Positions 43,544 to 53,364 of a stretch of 64,000 nucleotides of DNA are shown here, in pieces. The translations under genes and the position numbers were made by a program. The stretch's first letter is position 1. Every line of letters starts with the position of its first letter. This stretch comes from JAHJKV01 sp963678135 (GTDB taxonomy: Bacteria; Desulfobacterota; Desulfovibrionia; Desulfovibrionales; Desulfovibrionaceae). The stretch spans positions 620,001-684,000 of the forward strand of contig OY782667.1 in NCBI GenBank assembly GCA_963678135.1, given 5' to 3'. The notes beneath the pieces are model-generated. The model was not told where the DNA came from, did not search any database, and worked only from the letters and a program-made list of their open reading frames with translations.

Positions 43544-44653
43544 TCAGCCTTTTTTGAACAAAAAACGCCTCATTGAAACATTCAGCAAAAGTCCAATAAG
43601 ACAAAAATTAACTAAAGTTGCAGATCCCCCGTAACTCATAAATGGTAGTGGAATACCTACCACCGGCATAAGACCTAAGACCATACCCATATTAATGAGA
43701 ATTTGCCAGAAAAAATAAAAGAAAACTCCGGCCGCGAGATAGCTACCAAAAAGGTCTTTTGCATCTCTTGCAACGCTAAAAACAAGATATAAAAACGAAC
43801 AAAACAAAAATAAGAGAAAAATAGCCCCGACAAAGCCCCATTCCTCTGCAAAAACAGCCAAAACAAAATCTGTGTGTTTTTCAGGTAAAAAGCGATATTG
43901 GCTTTGAGTACCTGCTAAAAAGCCCTTACCCCAAATTTGGCCGGAGCCAATAGCTATTTCAGATTGAATCTTATGATAACCTGCCCCATGAGGGTCATTG
44001 CCCGGGTCGATAAAAGAAAGAATACGCTTTTTTTGATACTCATGTAAACAAAGCCAAAAAGGATATGCTAAGGCAGGAATAGAAACAAGTACGGTCTTAA
44101 ACACAGGAGCACTCATGCCTCGATAAAGTATCATGCCTAGCAAGATAAGAAAAATAGAAAGCCCTGAACCAAGATCCGGCTGCTGCACAACAAGCAGCAC
44201 AGGAATCATCCCAATGCTGAGAATATACACTAAACGCGGAAAACCAAGCGGTTCTGGTTCCTTGGAAAGTAATTGTGCCCCAAGGATAAGTATTGCAATT
44301 TTTGCCAGCTCACTTGGCTGAAAATTCATAAAGCCCAAATCTAACCAACGCTTGGCTCCATAAATAGTTTTACCCACAAAAGGGACTAAAATTAAAAGAA
44401 TGACAGACAAACAAAAAAGTGGCCAAACAATATTTTTCAAATGCCGATAATCAAAAAGCATGAAAAAAATCATACCTACAAAGCCTAAAAGCCCCCAAAG
44501 TAATTGCTTTTGATAAAAAGGTGCCACAGAAATTCCTTGCTCAATCCGAAATCCGCTTGCTGAATACAAATTCAGCACACCCAAAAAGAAAAGTAAGGCC
44601 ATGACTCCCACCAAAGGCCAATTAATAAAACGAAATAACTTTTTCTTGAGCAC
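43544..44653 (-). CDS. rodA: Rod shape-determining SEDS glycosyltransferase RodA
   Basis: RodA polymerises lipid II during elongation together with PBP2. The 369-residue protein has about ten hydrophobic segments and the SEDS landmarks KRWLDLGFMNFQPSELAKIA, QPDLGSGLSIFLI, LPEKHTDFVLAVFAEEWGF and VGIPLPFMSYGGSA. It starts about 40 bases after mrdA. Intact. Confidence 0.95.
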   Translation of the reverse strand: MLKKKLFRFINWPLVGVMALLFFLGVLNLYSASGFRIEQGISVAPFYQKQLLWGLLGFVGMIFFMLFDYRHLKNIVWPLFCLSVILLILVPFVGKTIYGAKRWLDLGFMNFQPSELAKIAILILGAQLLSKEPEPLGFPRLVYILSIGMIPVLLVVQQPDLGSGLSIFLILLGMILYRGMSAPVFKTVLVSIPALAYPFWLCLHEYQKKRILSFIDPGNDPHGAGYHKIQSEIAIGSGQIWGKGFLAGTQSQYRFLPEKHTDFVLAVFAEEWGFVGAIFLLFLFCSFLYLVFSVARDAKDLFGSYLAAGVFFYFFWQILINMGMVLGLMPVVGIPLPFMSYGGSATLVNFCLIGLLLNVSMRRFLFKKG

Positions 44654-44693
44654 CAGTATTCAATCCTTATTCAAGCCTTATGCAAGCCTTTGT

Positions 44694-46511
44694 TCAATGC
44701 AAAACAGGAATCGTTTGTTGTATCTGTGGATCCTTAAATATATGCTGTACAATAGCCTTGACTATTGGCCCTGCTCCAGAGCCCCCGTGAATCCCGTGTT
44801 CCACCATGGCTACAACAACAAAACGTTTTTCGTTTGTTTCTCCAAAACCAGCCATCCACGCATGGTCACGCAGCAAATATGGTATTTCCTCATCTTTCAT
44901 GGCACGCAGTGCTTCTGTTAATCGCGCAACTTGTGCTGTTCCTGTTTTAGCACCAACCACAACTCCGGGAATTCTTACGGACCAACATGTTCCAAAAGGA
45001 GAATTTACTGCATGAATCATAGCTTCCTTCAAAACAAACATATCTTCCAAGGTCAAGGGCAGGCTACCTTGGCTTTTTGGGCGAGCATCTTTTAATAGCT
45101 GAGGCTTAAGCAGTCTTCCTCCATTGATAAGAGCAGCAATATAACGAGCCACTTGAAGCGGTGTTACTAAAGTATAGCCCTGACCAATGGCTAAATTAAG
45201 ATCTTCTCCTTTTTGCCAAGGTTCGCTAAAACGTTTTAATTTCCACTCTTTTGTAGGGATAAGTCCACTTTTTTCATGAGGTAAATCAATGCCAGAAGGT
45301 TTCCCAAAACCAGCCTTAGAGCAAAAAGAAGAAATACGATCCACGCCAAGACGCATACCCAAGCGATAAAAAAAGACATCACAGGATTGAGCCAAAGCCT
45401 CTTGAAGGTTCATACTCCCATGCCCTTCCCTTTTCCAACAATGAAAGACCCTATCGCCCAAAGGCAATGAGCCCGTGCAATCTACTGTTTCTTTTGGGTT
45501 AAGCATATGTTCGGCAAGTCCAGAACCTGCCACAAGCAACTTAAAAACAGAACCCGGTGGATACATAGACTGCGTTGCCCTATTTAATAATGGATGTTTA
45601 GGATTATCAGAAAGGCTTTTCCATTCCTTGCTGGAAATACCTCCTGCAAATTTATTGGTATCGTAAGTAGGAGCTGAAACAAGCGCATATATCTGGCCAG
45701 AATCCGCGTCCATAACCACAACCACCCCTTCTTTATCCTGCATCAATTCATTGACTAAGGCTTGCAAATGAAAATCTAAAGCAAGGGTCAGTCGTGTACC
45801 TGCCTGCGGTGAATTGACTGTTTGCTCCTCCATGTGGCGACCTGTAGCATCCACCTCTACTTCCAAGCTCCCTTTGGTTCCTCGTAGCCTGTCCTCAAAA
45901 AATTTTTCCAAACCAAGCTTGCCAATATGATCTCCTAAAACCAGTTCCGGATTTGCCTCAAGTTCAGTATCATTAGCTTCCGCAACATAGCCCAAAACAT
46001 GAGAAAAAAGAGGACCATAGGCATAATGACGACGTGAGCGCACCAGCACTTCAAGCCCGGGCCAGCGCAAGGCATGTGTTTCTATCTTAGCAACTTGGGA
46101 AAAATTAAGATTTGGCATAAGAATACACGGCCTAAAGGGTTTTACCTTATTCCGCATTTTTTTATATTTTGTAATGAGTTGCTGAGAAGGTATATTGAGC
46201 CAAGAGCTTACAGCACGCAAGGTAGCCTCTTCGTCCGGACAATCTTCACGAATTAAACCCAAAGCATATGCTGGATCATTTGAAGCAATAAGTTGACCAT
46301 CACGGGTACAAATAAGACCACGAGGAGCTAGCACAGATTCTTGACGAAACTGATTTTCGCGAGACAATCGAGCATATTCTTGTCCCCTATGCACTTGAAG
46401 AAACCAAAAACGCAACGCAAAAACGCAAAAAAGAATAAGAATAAGAACTTGCAGTACAATCAACCCCAATTTGGGCGGTTCTTTTTCATGAGGATCAAAC
46501 AATATGTTCAT
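44694..46511 (-). CDS. mrdA: Penicillin-binding protein 2
   Basis: The transpeptidase of the elongasome (605 aa). N-terminal membrane helix (about 17-38), pedestal domain (RGLICTRDGQLIASNDP), and transpeptidase motifs: SVFK in MYPPGSVFKLL, SCD in AQSCDVFFYRLG and KTG in VVGAKTGTAQV. The start overlaps mreD by 17 bases. Pairs with RodA, encoded next. Confidence 0.95.
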   Translation of the reverse strand: MNILFDPHEKEPPKLGLIVLQVLILILFCVFALRFWFLQVHRGQEYARLSRENQFRQESVLAPRGLICTRDGQLIASNDPAYALGLIREDCPDEEATLRAVSSWLNIPSQQLITKYKKMRNKVKPFRPCILMPNLNFSQVAKIETHALRWPGLEVLVRSRRHYAYGPLFSHVLGYVAEANDTELEANPELVLGDHIGKLGLEKFFEDRLRGTKGSLEVEVDATGRHMEEQTVNSPQAGTRLTLALDFHLQALVNELMQDKEGVVVVMDADSGQIYALVSAPTYDTNKFAGGISSKEWKSLSDNPKHPLLNRATQSMYPPGSVFKLLVAGSGLAEHMLNPKETVDCTGSLPLGDRVFHCWKREGHGSMNLQEALAQSCDVFFYRLGMRLGVDRISSFCSKAGFGKPSGIDLPHEKSGLIPTKEWKLKRFSEPWQKGEDLNLAIGQGYTLVTPLQVARYIAALINGGRLLKPQLLKDARPKSQGSLPLTLEDMFVLKEAMIHAVNSPFGTCWSVRIPGVVVGAKTGTAQVARLTEALRAMKDEEIPYLLRDHAWMAGFGETNEKRFVVVAMVEHGIHGGSGAGPIVKAIVQHIFKDPQIQQTIPVLH

Positions 46512-46962
46512 CTTGCTTCATCCAAAAAGGAACCAGACTGTGTGCGATATACCAAACAAAAGGAAGCACAAGCATTTGAGCCAAAGACTCCCAAAATACA
46601 CGTTCTAAAGGAAACAGCATTCCCTCAAGTTGCAAAATAAAAAACGTAAAGAAAAAATGGCCAAAGCTTAAAAGTATATTCAGCAAGACAACCAAGGTAA
46701 CACTACGCGAATCAAAAAAAATTTTCCCAAAATAAAAAGCAAAAAACAACATTCCATACTGAAGCAGGCTAAACCCAAACAAAAGACTACCAGTTCCCTC
46801 CTGAAGTACAATAAAAAAAAGAGCCAACCAAAAAGAAAAGATTCCTTTTTCTTCTTGAAGGCTGATCAAAAATCCTGGAGCAAAAAAATCAAAGCCGGGC
46901 AAAACACTCTGTAGCCAGATAGCCACTATAATATAAGAACCCCACCACAATGAACGCAGCAT
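46495..46962 (-). CDS. mreD: Rod shape-determining protein MreD
   Basis: A 155-residue inner-membrane protein with five hydrophobic segments, no strong sequence motif but the right size and position: directly after mreC and overlapping mrdA. The segment SYIIVAIWLQSVLPGFDFF matches the family start. The call rests mainly on context. Confidence 0.85.
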   Translation of the reverse strand: MLRSLWWGSYIIVAIWLQSVLPGFDFFAPGFLISLQEEKGIFSFWLALFFIVLQEGTGSLLFGFSLLQYGMLFFAFYFGKIFFDSRSVTLVVLLNILLSFGHFFFTFFILQLEGMLFPLERVFWESLAQMLVLPFVWYIAHSLVPFWMKQDEHIV

Positions 46963-47796
46963 TTACTGTGTCTTCTCCTTTGCCCTAAGCAAGCTGAGCA
47001 GCAAAACCTCTTCCAATTGAGAAGGGTCTACCACGGGCTTTGCTTCTACTTTAAGAAAAAGAGAAAGTTGGGAATGCTCTACATGAGTCACCCTTGCTAC
47101 AGGTATTCCCTTGGGATAAATACCAGAAAGCCCGGAAGTGACAAATGTTTCTCCTTGTTCAAGCGGTGCATTTATATTGATATACCGTACAGCAAGAGCT
47201 TTGCCCGGGCCACTTCCATAAACAATTCCAGAAAGCCTGCTTTCACGCGAAATAACCGGTACTGCTGAGTTAGAATCCTGAAGAAGTAAGACCGTGGAAG
47301 CAGAAAGCCCAACTCTAAAAACTCGGCCAACCAAACCTTGAGGCGTAATGACCGGCATATCTTGAAAAACCTGAGAAATATCGCCTTTATCAATGATAAT
47401 GGTTTCCAGAGCAGCCAAGGCACCTAGCCTGTGCCCTACAACGCGAGCACCGGTTTCTTGCCATTGTTGCGGAGCTCTAAAATGCAATAAATCTTCTAAA
47501 CGAGAAGCTTTTTTGGCTTGTTCTTGAAGCCGTAAGTTTTCAAGGAGAAGTTGCTGGAGCTCGGAGCGAAGCCTAAGATTTTCAGTATGTTCCCCAACAA
47601 GAAAAACATAGCTGTTCCAAAAATGGGAGACCTTTTGCACCGCCCACTTACCGGGTCGTAATACCCAGGATGAAATTTCGAGTCCGGTCCAAGTCGCAAA
47701 AGTATCAAGATGCCCTGTACGCAAATTCCAAGTATAGAGGCTTAAGTAAAAAAATAAGCCTGCCACAATAAGAGCTATAATACGTTTGGGTTTCAC
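46963..47796 (-). CDS. mreC: Rod shape-determining protein MreC
   Basis: The 277-residue protein has one N-terminal membrane helix, a coiled coil (LRLRSELQQLLLENLRLQEQ) and the periplasmic beta domains with IIIDKGDISQVFQDMPVITP and GLVGRVFRVGLSASTVLLL. It organises the elongasome. Six bases after mreB; mreD follows without a gap. Confidence 0.93.
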   Translation of the reverse strand: MKPKRIIALIVAGLFFYLSLYTWNLRTGHLDTFATWTGLEISSWVLRPGKWAVQKVSHFWNSYVFLVGEHTENLRLRSELQQLLLENLRLQEQAKKASRLEDLLHFRAPQQWQETGARVVGHRLGALAALETIIIDKGDISQVFQDMPVITPQGLVGRVFRVGLSASTVLLLQDSNSAVPVISRESRLSGIVYGSGPGKALAVRYININAPLEQGETFVTSGLSGIYPKGIPVARVTHVEHSQLSLFLKVEAKPVVDPSQLEEVLLLSLLRAKEKTQ

Positions 47797-47802
47797 CTCG
47801 TA

Positions 47803-48843
47803 CTATTCCGCGCAAATATCATGATACATATCAATAAAATCTAAAGCTTTACCCGAACCAAGAACGACTGCGGTAAGAGGATCCTCAACAATAGTTATAG
47901 GGAGGCTTGTTTCATGACGCAACAAGGCATCTATGCCTTTGAGCAAGGCTCCGCCTCCGGTCAGAACTATACCTCGATCAACAATATCCGCAGCCAATTC
48001 CGGCGGAGTTTGTTCCAAAGCAATGCGAACACCTTGTACAATGCCATCCACCTGTTCACTAATGGCCTCACGAACCTGTTCATCGGTTATAAGACGGTGC
48101 TGAGGCACTCCAGTAACAAGGTCACGCCCTTTCACTTCCATGTCACCAAGCCCTTCAACAGGAAAAGCAGAGCCCAGAGTCATTTTAATATTTTCTGCTG
48201 TGGATTCACCAATAAGCATATTATACTTACTTTTGACAAATCGCATGATGGCTTCATCCATCTTATCTCCGCCAATACGCACAGATTTAGCATAAACAAT
48301 ACCTTTTAGGGAAATAACTGCTATTTCTGTTGTGCCTCCACCAATATCCACAACCATATTGGATGTTGCTTCAGTAATAGGTAACTCTGCACCTATAGCC
48401 GCGGCCATGGGTTCTTCAATAAGAAAAACCTCTCTGGCTCCGGCAGCTTGTGCAGACTCACGAACAGCACGCTTCTCAACCGGAGTAATACCTGTAGGCA
48501 CACAAATCATAATACGAGGACGAACTAAACGCCGTGCATTATGCACTTTGCGGATAAAATGTTTCAGCATGGCTTCAGTAATATCAAAATCGGCAATAAC
48601 TCCGTCTTTCATAGGCCGGATTGCAACAATATTGCCCGGGGTTCGACCAAGCATACGTTTCGCCTCTGTACCTACTGCCAAGACTGTCTTTGTACCACGA
48701 GAGTCTTTTTTAACAGCAACAACAGAAGGTTCAGATAAACGTACACCTTTCCCCTTAACATATACCAAAGTATTGGCCGTTCCTAAATCAATAGCCAGAT
48801 CTGATGAAAATGTACCAAGAATTTTATCTAATAATCTAGGCAT
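47803..48843 (-). CDS. mreB: Actin-like cell shape protein MreB
   Basis: The bacterial actin that directs side-wall synthesis (346 aa). Phosphate and adenosine motifs are clear: DLGTANTLVYVKGKGV, FLIEEPMAAAIGAELPI, MVVDIGGGTTEIAVISL and IVLTGGGALLKGI. First gene of the mreB-mreC-mreD-mrdA-rodA-bactofilin run, which continues into the atp operon. A divergent radical SAM gene starts 117 bases upstream. Confidence 0.96.
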   Translation of the reverse strand: MPRLLDKILGTFSSDLAIDLGTANTLVYVKGKGVRLSEPSVVAVKKDSRGTKTVLAVGTEAKRMLGRTPGNIVAIRPMKDGVIADFDITEAMLKHFIRKVHNARRLVRPRIMICVPTGITPVEKRAVRESAQAAGAREVFLIEEPMAAAIGAELPITEATSNMVVDIGGGTTEIAVISLKGIVYAKSVRIGGDKMDEAIMRFVKSKYNMLIGESTAENIKMTLGSAFPVEGLGDMEVKGRDLVTGVPQHRLITDEQVREAISEQVDGIVQGVRIALEQTPPELAADIVDRGIVLTGGGALLKGIDALLRHETSLPITIVEDPLTAVVLGSGKALDFIDMYHDICAE

Positions 48844-48960
48844 AAGTAGCTTCCCTATTTACCCACTTTACAGGTATCTCATGATCATGCAACAAACTGC
48901 TTATTCTCAAATAACAGAAGAAAAGCCACGGGGCAACAGCCATCAATCAAATATTATACG

Positions 48961-49884
48961 ATGAACAATACTTCTCTACCTTACCGTACTCTTCCACTCT
49001 ATCTTAAAAACAAATTCGGTACACGCATCCAAAAACTACCTTTAGACGCAGGTTTTACCTGCCCAAACAGAGACGGTACCTTTTCGCATAAAGGCTGTTC
49101 ATTCTGCAATCCAGAAGGTTCTGGAACCGGGCTTTTAACCACAGGAATGAACCTTTGCTCCCAATGGGAATATTGGAGGTCGCATTTTCAAAAGCGTTAT
49201 AAAACCGCAAAATTTATAGCATATCTACAGTCCTATACCAATACTTATGGTTCTCTTGAGCGCATTTGTTCTGTTCTTTCAGAGCTTGAAAATCTTCCAG
49301 ATTTGATAGGTCTTTCCATGGGAACACGACCAGATTGTCTTGATGAAAAAAAACTTGACCATATTGCAGCCTTTCCTGCACCAGAAATTCATCTTGAACT
49401 TGGGCTTCAATCTGCAAATGATCAAACCTTACAACGTATCAATCGCGGTCATACTGCTTCTTGTTTTGCAAAGGCCACGCATATGGCACATAAAAGAGGA
49501 ATCAAAGTCGTCGCTCATCTTATGGCTGGTTTACCAAAAGAAGGCAAAGATCATTTTTTACACAGCATAGACTTTATCAATACTTTGCCTGTACATGGAG
49601 TAAAAATACATAATTTATATATCTGCAAAGGCAGTACACTTGAAAAACAATTTTTAAGTGCTCAATATATTCCGCTTGCAATGGAGGATTATATACAAAT
49701 AGTTGTAGAGGCTTTGGCAAAATTGCGTCCGGATATTATTATACACCGTATTAACGGCGACCCTGCGCCTCGTGAACTTATAGCCCCGCTTTGGGCAAAA
49801 GAAAAACAAACCGTGATTAACGCTATCCATACCCAGCTCAAAGAGCAGAACATTGTACAAGGGAAAAATTATTTCCCTGCTTAA
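48961..49884 (+). CDS. YhcC-type radical SAM protein
   Basis: A 307-residue radical SAM protein of the YhcC/TIGR01212 kind. N-terminal RIQKLPLDAGFTCPNRDGT and KGCSFCN supply the cluster cysteines; LGLQSANDQTLQRINRGH and HLMAGLPKEG are typical. Recent work links some family members to tRNA or thiol modification, but function of this gene is not established here. It is transcribed divergently from mreB. Confidence 0.88.
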   Translation: MNNTSLPYRTLPLYLKNKFGTRIQKLPLDAGFTCPNRDGTFSHKGCSFCNPEGSGTGLLTTGMNLCSQWEYWRSHFQKRYKTAKFIAYLQSYTNTYGSLERICSVLSELENLPDLIGLSMGTRPDCLDEKKLDHIAAFPAPEIHLELGLQSANDQTLQRINRGHTASCFAKATHMAHKRGIKVVAHLMAGLPKEGKDHFLHSIDFINTLPVHGVKIHNLYICKGSTLEKQFLSAQYIPLAMEDYIQIVVEALAKLRPDIIIHRINGDPAPRELIAPLWAKEKQTVINAIHTQLKEQNIVQGKNYFPA

Positions 49885-49971
49885 AAAACAATGACGAGAA
49901 AAATTCAAAAATCATGCTGTTAGCATAACTCAAAAGAATTAGGGGCTGTACCAGATAACTCCCCAAGTATT

Positions 49972-50877
49972 TTACTTAGCCAATCTTTTCTGCAATCTGG
50001 CTCGTAGCCAAATAGCAAGTAAATTCATTCCCAAGACCAAAGCAATAAGCACTAAGGCTGTTCCGTACTGCAAAGGTCTGGTTTTTTCTATTTCTGTTCC
50101 AGCCGAAGCCAGAACATAAATATGATAGGGCAAGGCCATAACATCATCAAATATTCCTTGTGGCATCTGAGGGGTAAAAAAAACAGCAGCAGTAAACATG
50201 ATGGCTGCTGTTTCTCCGGCAGCTCGACTCATTGAAAGAATAGAACCGGTCAAAATTCCTGGCAAAGAAGCCGGAAGAACTACCTTCCAAATGGTTTGCC
50301 ACTTGGTAGCTCCCAAGCCTAAACTTGCTTCACGATACGTGTTTGGTACGCTACGCATGGCTTCTTCTGTTGTACCAATAAGCACAGGAAGGCTTAATGC
50401 GCCAAGAGTAAACGCTCCAGCTAAAAGAGAAACCCCCATTTGCAAAACCGTGACAAAAAGGCCAAGCCCAAAAAGTCCAAAAACAACCGAAGGAACTCCG
50501 GCCAAATTATTGATACCAATGCGGATACAGCGTAGCATTTTGCCCGGCCGAGCATATTCATTCAGGTAAATTGCAGAGGCAACGCCAAGAGGTAAAGCAA
50601 CAAGCATTGCGGAAAAAGCCAATAAAAACGTCCCCACAATACAAGGAAATATACCCCCTTCAGTCATGGACTGACGAGGAAATTCACTTAAAAATTCCCA
50701 AGTAATGGCAGGCAAACCATTGATAAGCAAAAAAGCAATAATAATAAAAAGGGCAAGACCATTGAGCATGGCTGCAAAGCGAAACAGCCAAAAAATTATT
50801 TTTTGTCTTACTTTACGCTTACTGTTTCTTTTTTCAGCAATGACTTCATCAAAGAAAGGATTAGCAGTACTGCTCAT
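49972..50877 (-). CDS. pstA: Phosphate ABC transporter permease PstA
   Basis: A 301-residue permease with six hydrophobic segments and the EAA-type loop YREASLGLGATKWQTIWKVV that contacts the ATPase. ILTGSILSMSRAAGETAAIM is typical of PstA. It begins 15 bases after pstC. PstB ATPase and PhoU do not follow; the next gene is convergent. Confidence 0.93.
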   Translation of the reverse strand: MSSTANPFFDEVIAEKRNSKRKVRQKIIFWLFRFAAMLNGLALFIIIAFLLINGLPAITWEFLSEFPRQSMTEGGIFPCIVGTFLLAFSAMLVALPLGVASAIYLNEYARPGKMLRCIRIGINNLAGVPSVVFGLFGLGLFVTVLQMGVSLLAGAFTLGALSLPVLIGTTEEAMRSVPNTYREASLGLGATKWQTIWKVVLPASLPGILTGSILSMSRAAGETAAIMFTAAVFFTPQMPQGIFDDVMALPYHIYVLASAGTEIEKTRPLQYGTALVLIALVLGMNLLAIWLRARLQKRLAK

Positions 50878-50892
50878 TTAGCATTCTCCTAG

Positions 50893-52287
50893 CTATAAGG
50901 TGGCTGCCCCAACTTGCTTGTATTTATGCGCAATATGATCCGCAATAAGGTTAAAAACTAAAGTAAATAAAAATAAGACAATCCCTATGGCAAAAAGCGC
51001 AAAATAATGAGCTTCTCCAAAAGGAGCTTCTCCCATTTCCGCTGCAATGGATGCAGGCATTGGCCGGACTGGATCAAAAATAGAGCTAGGAACAAGACCT
51101 GCACCGCCAGCAACCATAAGCACAACCATGGTTTCACCAATAGCCCTGCTCATGCCCAAGATAATCGCTGTAGAAATACCTGACAAAGAAGCTGGCACAA
51201 TAACTTTCCAAATAGTTTCGCTATGCGTTGCGCCCAAAGCAAGGGACGCTTCCTTAAGCTCTAGAGGAACAGAAAAAATAGCATCTTCAGAAACAGAAGT
51301 GATGGTTGGCACAGACATAAAAGCCAGCATAACAGAGGCATTGAGCATGTTAAGGCCATTGGCAATTCCAAAAACATCCTGCAAAAAAGGAGCGACAATC
51401 ACCATGCCAAAAAAGCCAATAACAACAGAAGGTAAAGAAGCCAGAAGCTCAATAATGGGCTTTACGATGCTCCGCACTTTATGCGTAGCTATTTCAGCCA
51501 GATAAAGAGCTGTCATGACGCCTAAAGGAATAGCAATGAGCGAGGAAAGAGCTGTTACGGAAAGCGAGCCCATAATTAAAGGAAAAATGCCAAATTCAGG
51601 ATCATCTTCATCCGTGGGATACCAGCCCCTGCCAAAAATAAATTCAGACACAGAAACTTCTTTGAAAAGAGGCAAGCCTTCTTTGAAAAGAAATATCATT
51701 ATAAAAAAAAGAATCAGTACGGAGCTTAGGGCTGTAACAAAAAAACATATTTGAATGAGCCTATCACGAGTACGCCTTCTGAGATTCAAGGCTCGTAATA
51801 TCGCCATTAAAGCAGCAAAAAAAGCAAAAACAAAGGCAAAAATATACCAGCCTATGCCCCGGGAAAAGCTCTCTTTTTGAATTGATTCCTTGATAAATAT
51901 TAAGCCATTATGATGAAGTATTTTGCCACGCCCCTGACGGCGAAGCACGGAAGCACGTTCTTCAATTGATTTTTTAATTTCCGTGGCTTCAAGCTGTGCC
52001 ATACGCAACAGCGATTCTTCGCCCTGTTCTACAGCCATGTCCTCATATTCTTCGCTTAAAAAGAAATCCACATAACGGCACACTTCCTCGAGGCTCAAAC
52101 GCAAGGATTCTTCTTGTAATCCCCTTTGCCTAGCTGATTGTGTTTGCTCCAAAAAACAGATTTCCACTGGCGTGAGCGAGGCCTTGTTTGAGCCTACAAA
52201 AGAAAAAATTAGCGCAAGCAAAATCAAGCTGATAATACTATAGCTTGTTCTGTCAAAAAATTTTTTTTGCTCTGTTTGCTGCTGCAC
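50893..52287 (-). CDS. pstC: Phosphate ABC transporter permease PstC with N-terminal extension
   Basis: The C-terminal 300 residues form a standard PstC permease (EASLALGATHSETIWKVIVP, ISTAIILGMSRAIGETMVV). Ahead is an extension of about 150 residues with a first membrane helix and a periplasmic, mainly helical charged region. GTG at 52287 is chosen because GGAGG stands five bases before it; longer starts up to 52362 (TTG) lack a ribosome site. The product is 464 aa. The added domain may sense or steady the transporter. Confidence 0.88.
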   Translation of the reverse strand: MQQQTEQKKFFDRTSYSIISLILLALIFSFVGSNKASLTPVEICFLEQTQSARQRGLQEESLRLSLEEVCRYVDFFLSEEYEDMAVEQGEESLLRMAQLEATEIKKSIEERASVLRRQGRGKILHHNGLIFIKESIQKESFSRGIGWYIFAFVFAFFAALMAILRALNLRRRTRDRLIQICFFVTALSSVLILFFIMIFLFKEGLPLFKEVSVSEFIFGRGWYPTDEDDPEFGIFPLIMGSLSVTALSSLIAIPLGVMTALYLAEIATHKVRSIVKPIIELLASLPSVVIGFFGMVIVAPFLQDVFGIANGLNMLNASVMLAFMSVPTITSVSEDAIFSVPLELKEASLALGATHSETIWKVIVPASLSGISTAIILGMSRAIGETMVVLMVAGGAGLVPSSIFDPVRPMPASIAAEMGEAPFGEAHYFALFAIGIVLFLFTLVFNLIADHIAHKYKQVGAATL

Positions 52288-52378
52288 TTGAGCCTCCAAG
52301 GCTATATTGTGCATCAAGCCAAAGTAGCAAGACATGACAATGGCTTTGGCTTTTCTGCACAATTTTACGAATTTACTT

Positions 52379-53197
52379 TTATTCTTTGACTTTGATAAAA
52401 CCAGCTTTTTCAGCCAAATCTTGACCAGCAGGGCTTGCCATAAAATCCATAATGGTTTTTACGTCTCCGCTTGGCTTGCCCGGAGTATAGCAGTTCAAGC
52501 CACGAGATATAGGATAAGAGCCATTCAAAGCTGTTTTTACCGTAGCTGAAACACCGTCCACTGATAGGGCTTTAATGTTCTTGTTGATATAAGCCAGCCC
52601 GACATATCCAATGGCTAATTTATTATGAGAAACAGCCTGAACAACTGTTCCATTTGAGGCTTGGAGCGATGCACCAGGAAAAACCTTATGTTTTTTACCG
52701 TTCTTTTTCATTATTTTCGATTTCCAGCAGTCATATGTTCCGGAAGAAGTATCACGAGAAATAACAACTATTGTAGCATCTTTTCCGCCAAGCTCTTTCC
52801 AGTTGCTCACTGAACCAGTGTAAATACTAAGCAATTGATCTTTACTTAAATCAGAGACAGGATTTGCAGGATGAACCACAGGTACAATGCAATCATATGC
52901 AACAATATGTTGTACAGCTTCACGCCCATTATCCGCAGCAGCTTTGAGTTCTTTGTCTTTCATATCCCGGGACATCATAGCAATGTCACAAGTACCATCA
53001 ATAAGGGCTTTTGCTCCATTCGATGAACCACCTCCGGAAAGAGAAATCGCAATTTCTGGATATGCCTTTTGAAAATAATCAAGCACTTTTTGCATTAAAG
53101 GAAGCACAGTAGTAGAACCCTTAATCTCTACAGAACCAGCATAGGCCGTAGAAAGAGTCAGGGCAAAAAGAGTGAGTACACAAATAATTTTTTTCAT
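52379..53197 (-). CDS. pstS: Phosphate-binding protein PstS
   Basis: A 272-residue periplasmic phosphate-binding protein. Signal peptide ICVLTLFALTLSTAYA, then the phosphate-binding elements GSTTVLPLM, SLSGGGSSNGAKAL and ISRDTSSGTYDCW. Start ATG 53197 is supported by GGAGG upstream. First gene of pstSCA behind a Pho-box-like repeat at 53257-53274. Confidence 0.94.
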   Translation of the reverse strand: MKKIICVLTLFALTLSTAYAGSVEIKGSTTVLPLMQKVLDYFQKAYPEIAISLSGGGSSNGAKALIDGTCDIAMMSRDMKDKELKAAADNGREAVQHIVAYDCIVPVVHPANPVSDLSKDQLLSIYTGSVSNWKELGGKDATIVVISRDTSSGTYDCWKSKIMKKNGKKHKVFPGASLQASNGTVVQAVSHNKLAIGYVGLAYINKNIKALSVDGVSATVKTALNGSYPISRGLNCYTPGKPSGDVKTIMDFMASPAGQDLAEKAGFIKVKE

Positions 53198-53256
53198 TCT
53201 TTTTATTCCTCCGAATAAGTTTATGTGCAAAGAATGATGAAGGTATAACAAGAAGC

Positions 53257-53274
53257 TGTTACGGGTATGTTACG
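53257..53274 (-). promoter_or_regulatory. Pho-box-like direct repeat and promoter of pstSCA
   Basis: On the minus strand CGTAACA-TACC-CGTAACA is an exact 7-4-7 direct repeat with 11-base period, the geometry of PhoB/PhoP boxes. About nine bases downstream is TATACC, a possible -10. The arrangement, in which the box replaces the -35, is typical of Pho promoters. It lies 60 bases before the pstS start. Confidence 0.65.
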
Positions 53275-53364
53275 ACGGGGCAAAAGATGCGTGACAACTC
53301 ATCTCTTTACAGGGCTATGGCTATTTTTTATAAAAGAAAAAAGGAAAACACACTGCGAGCTCAC

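Noticed and set aside
49885..49971. Terminator between the radical SAM gene and pstA
   Set aside because: A GGGG/CCCC pairing exists but the stem is only four to five bases and there is no T run.
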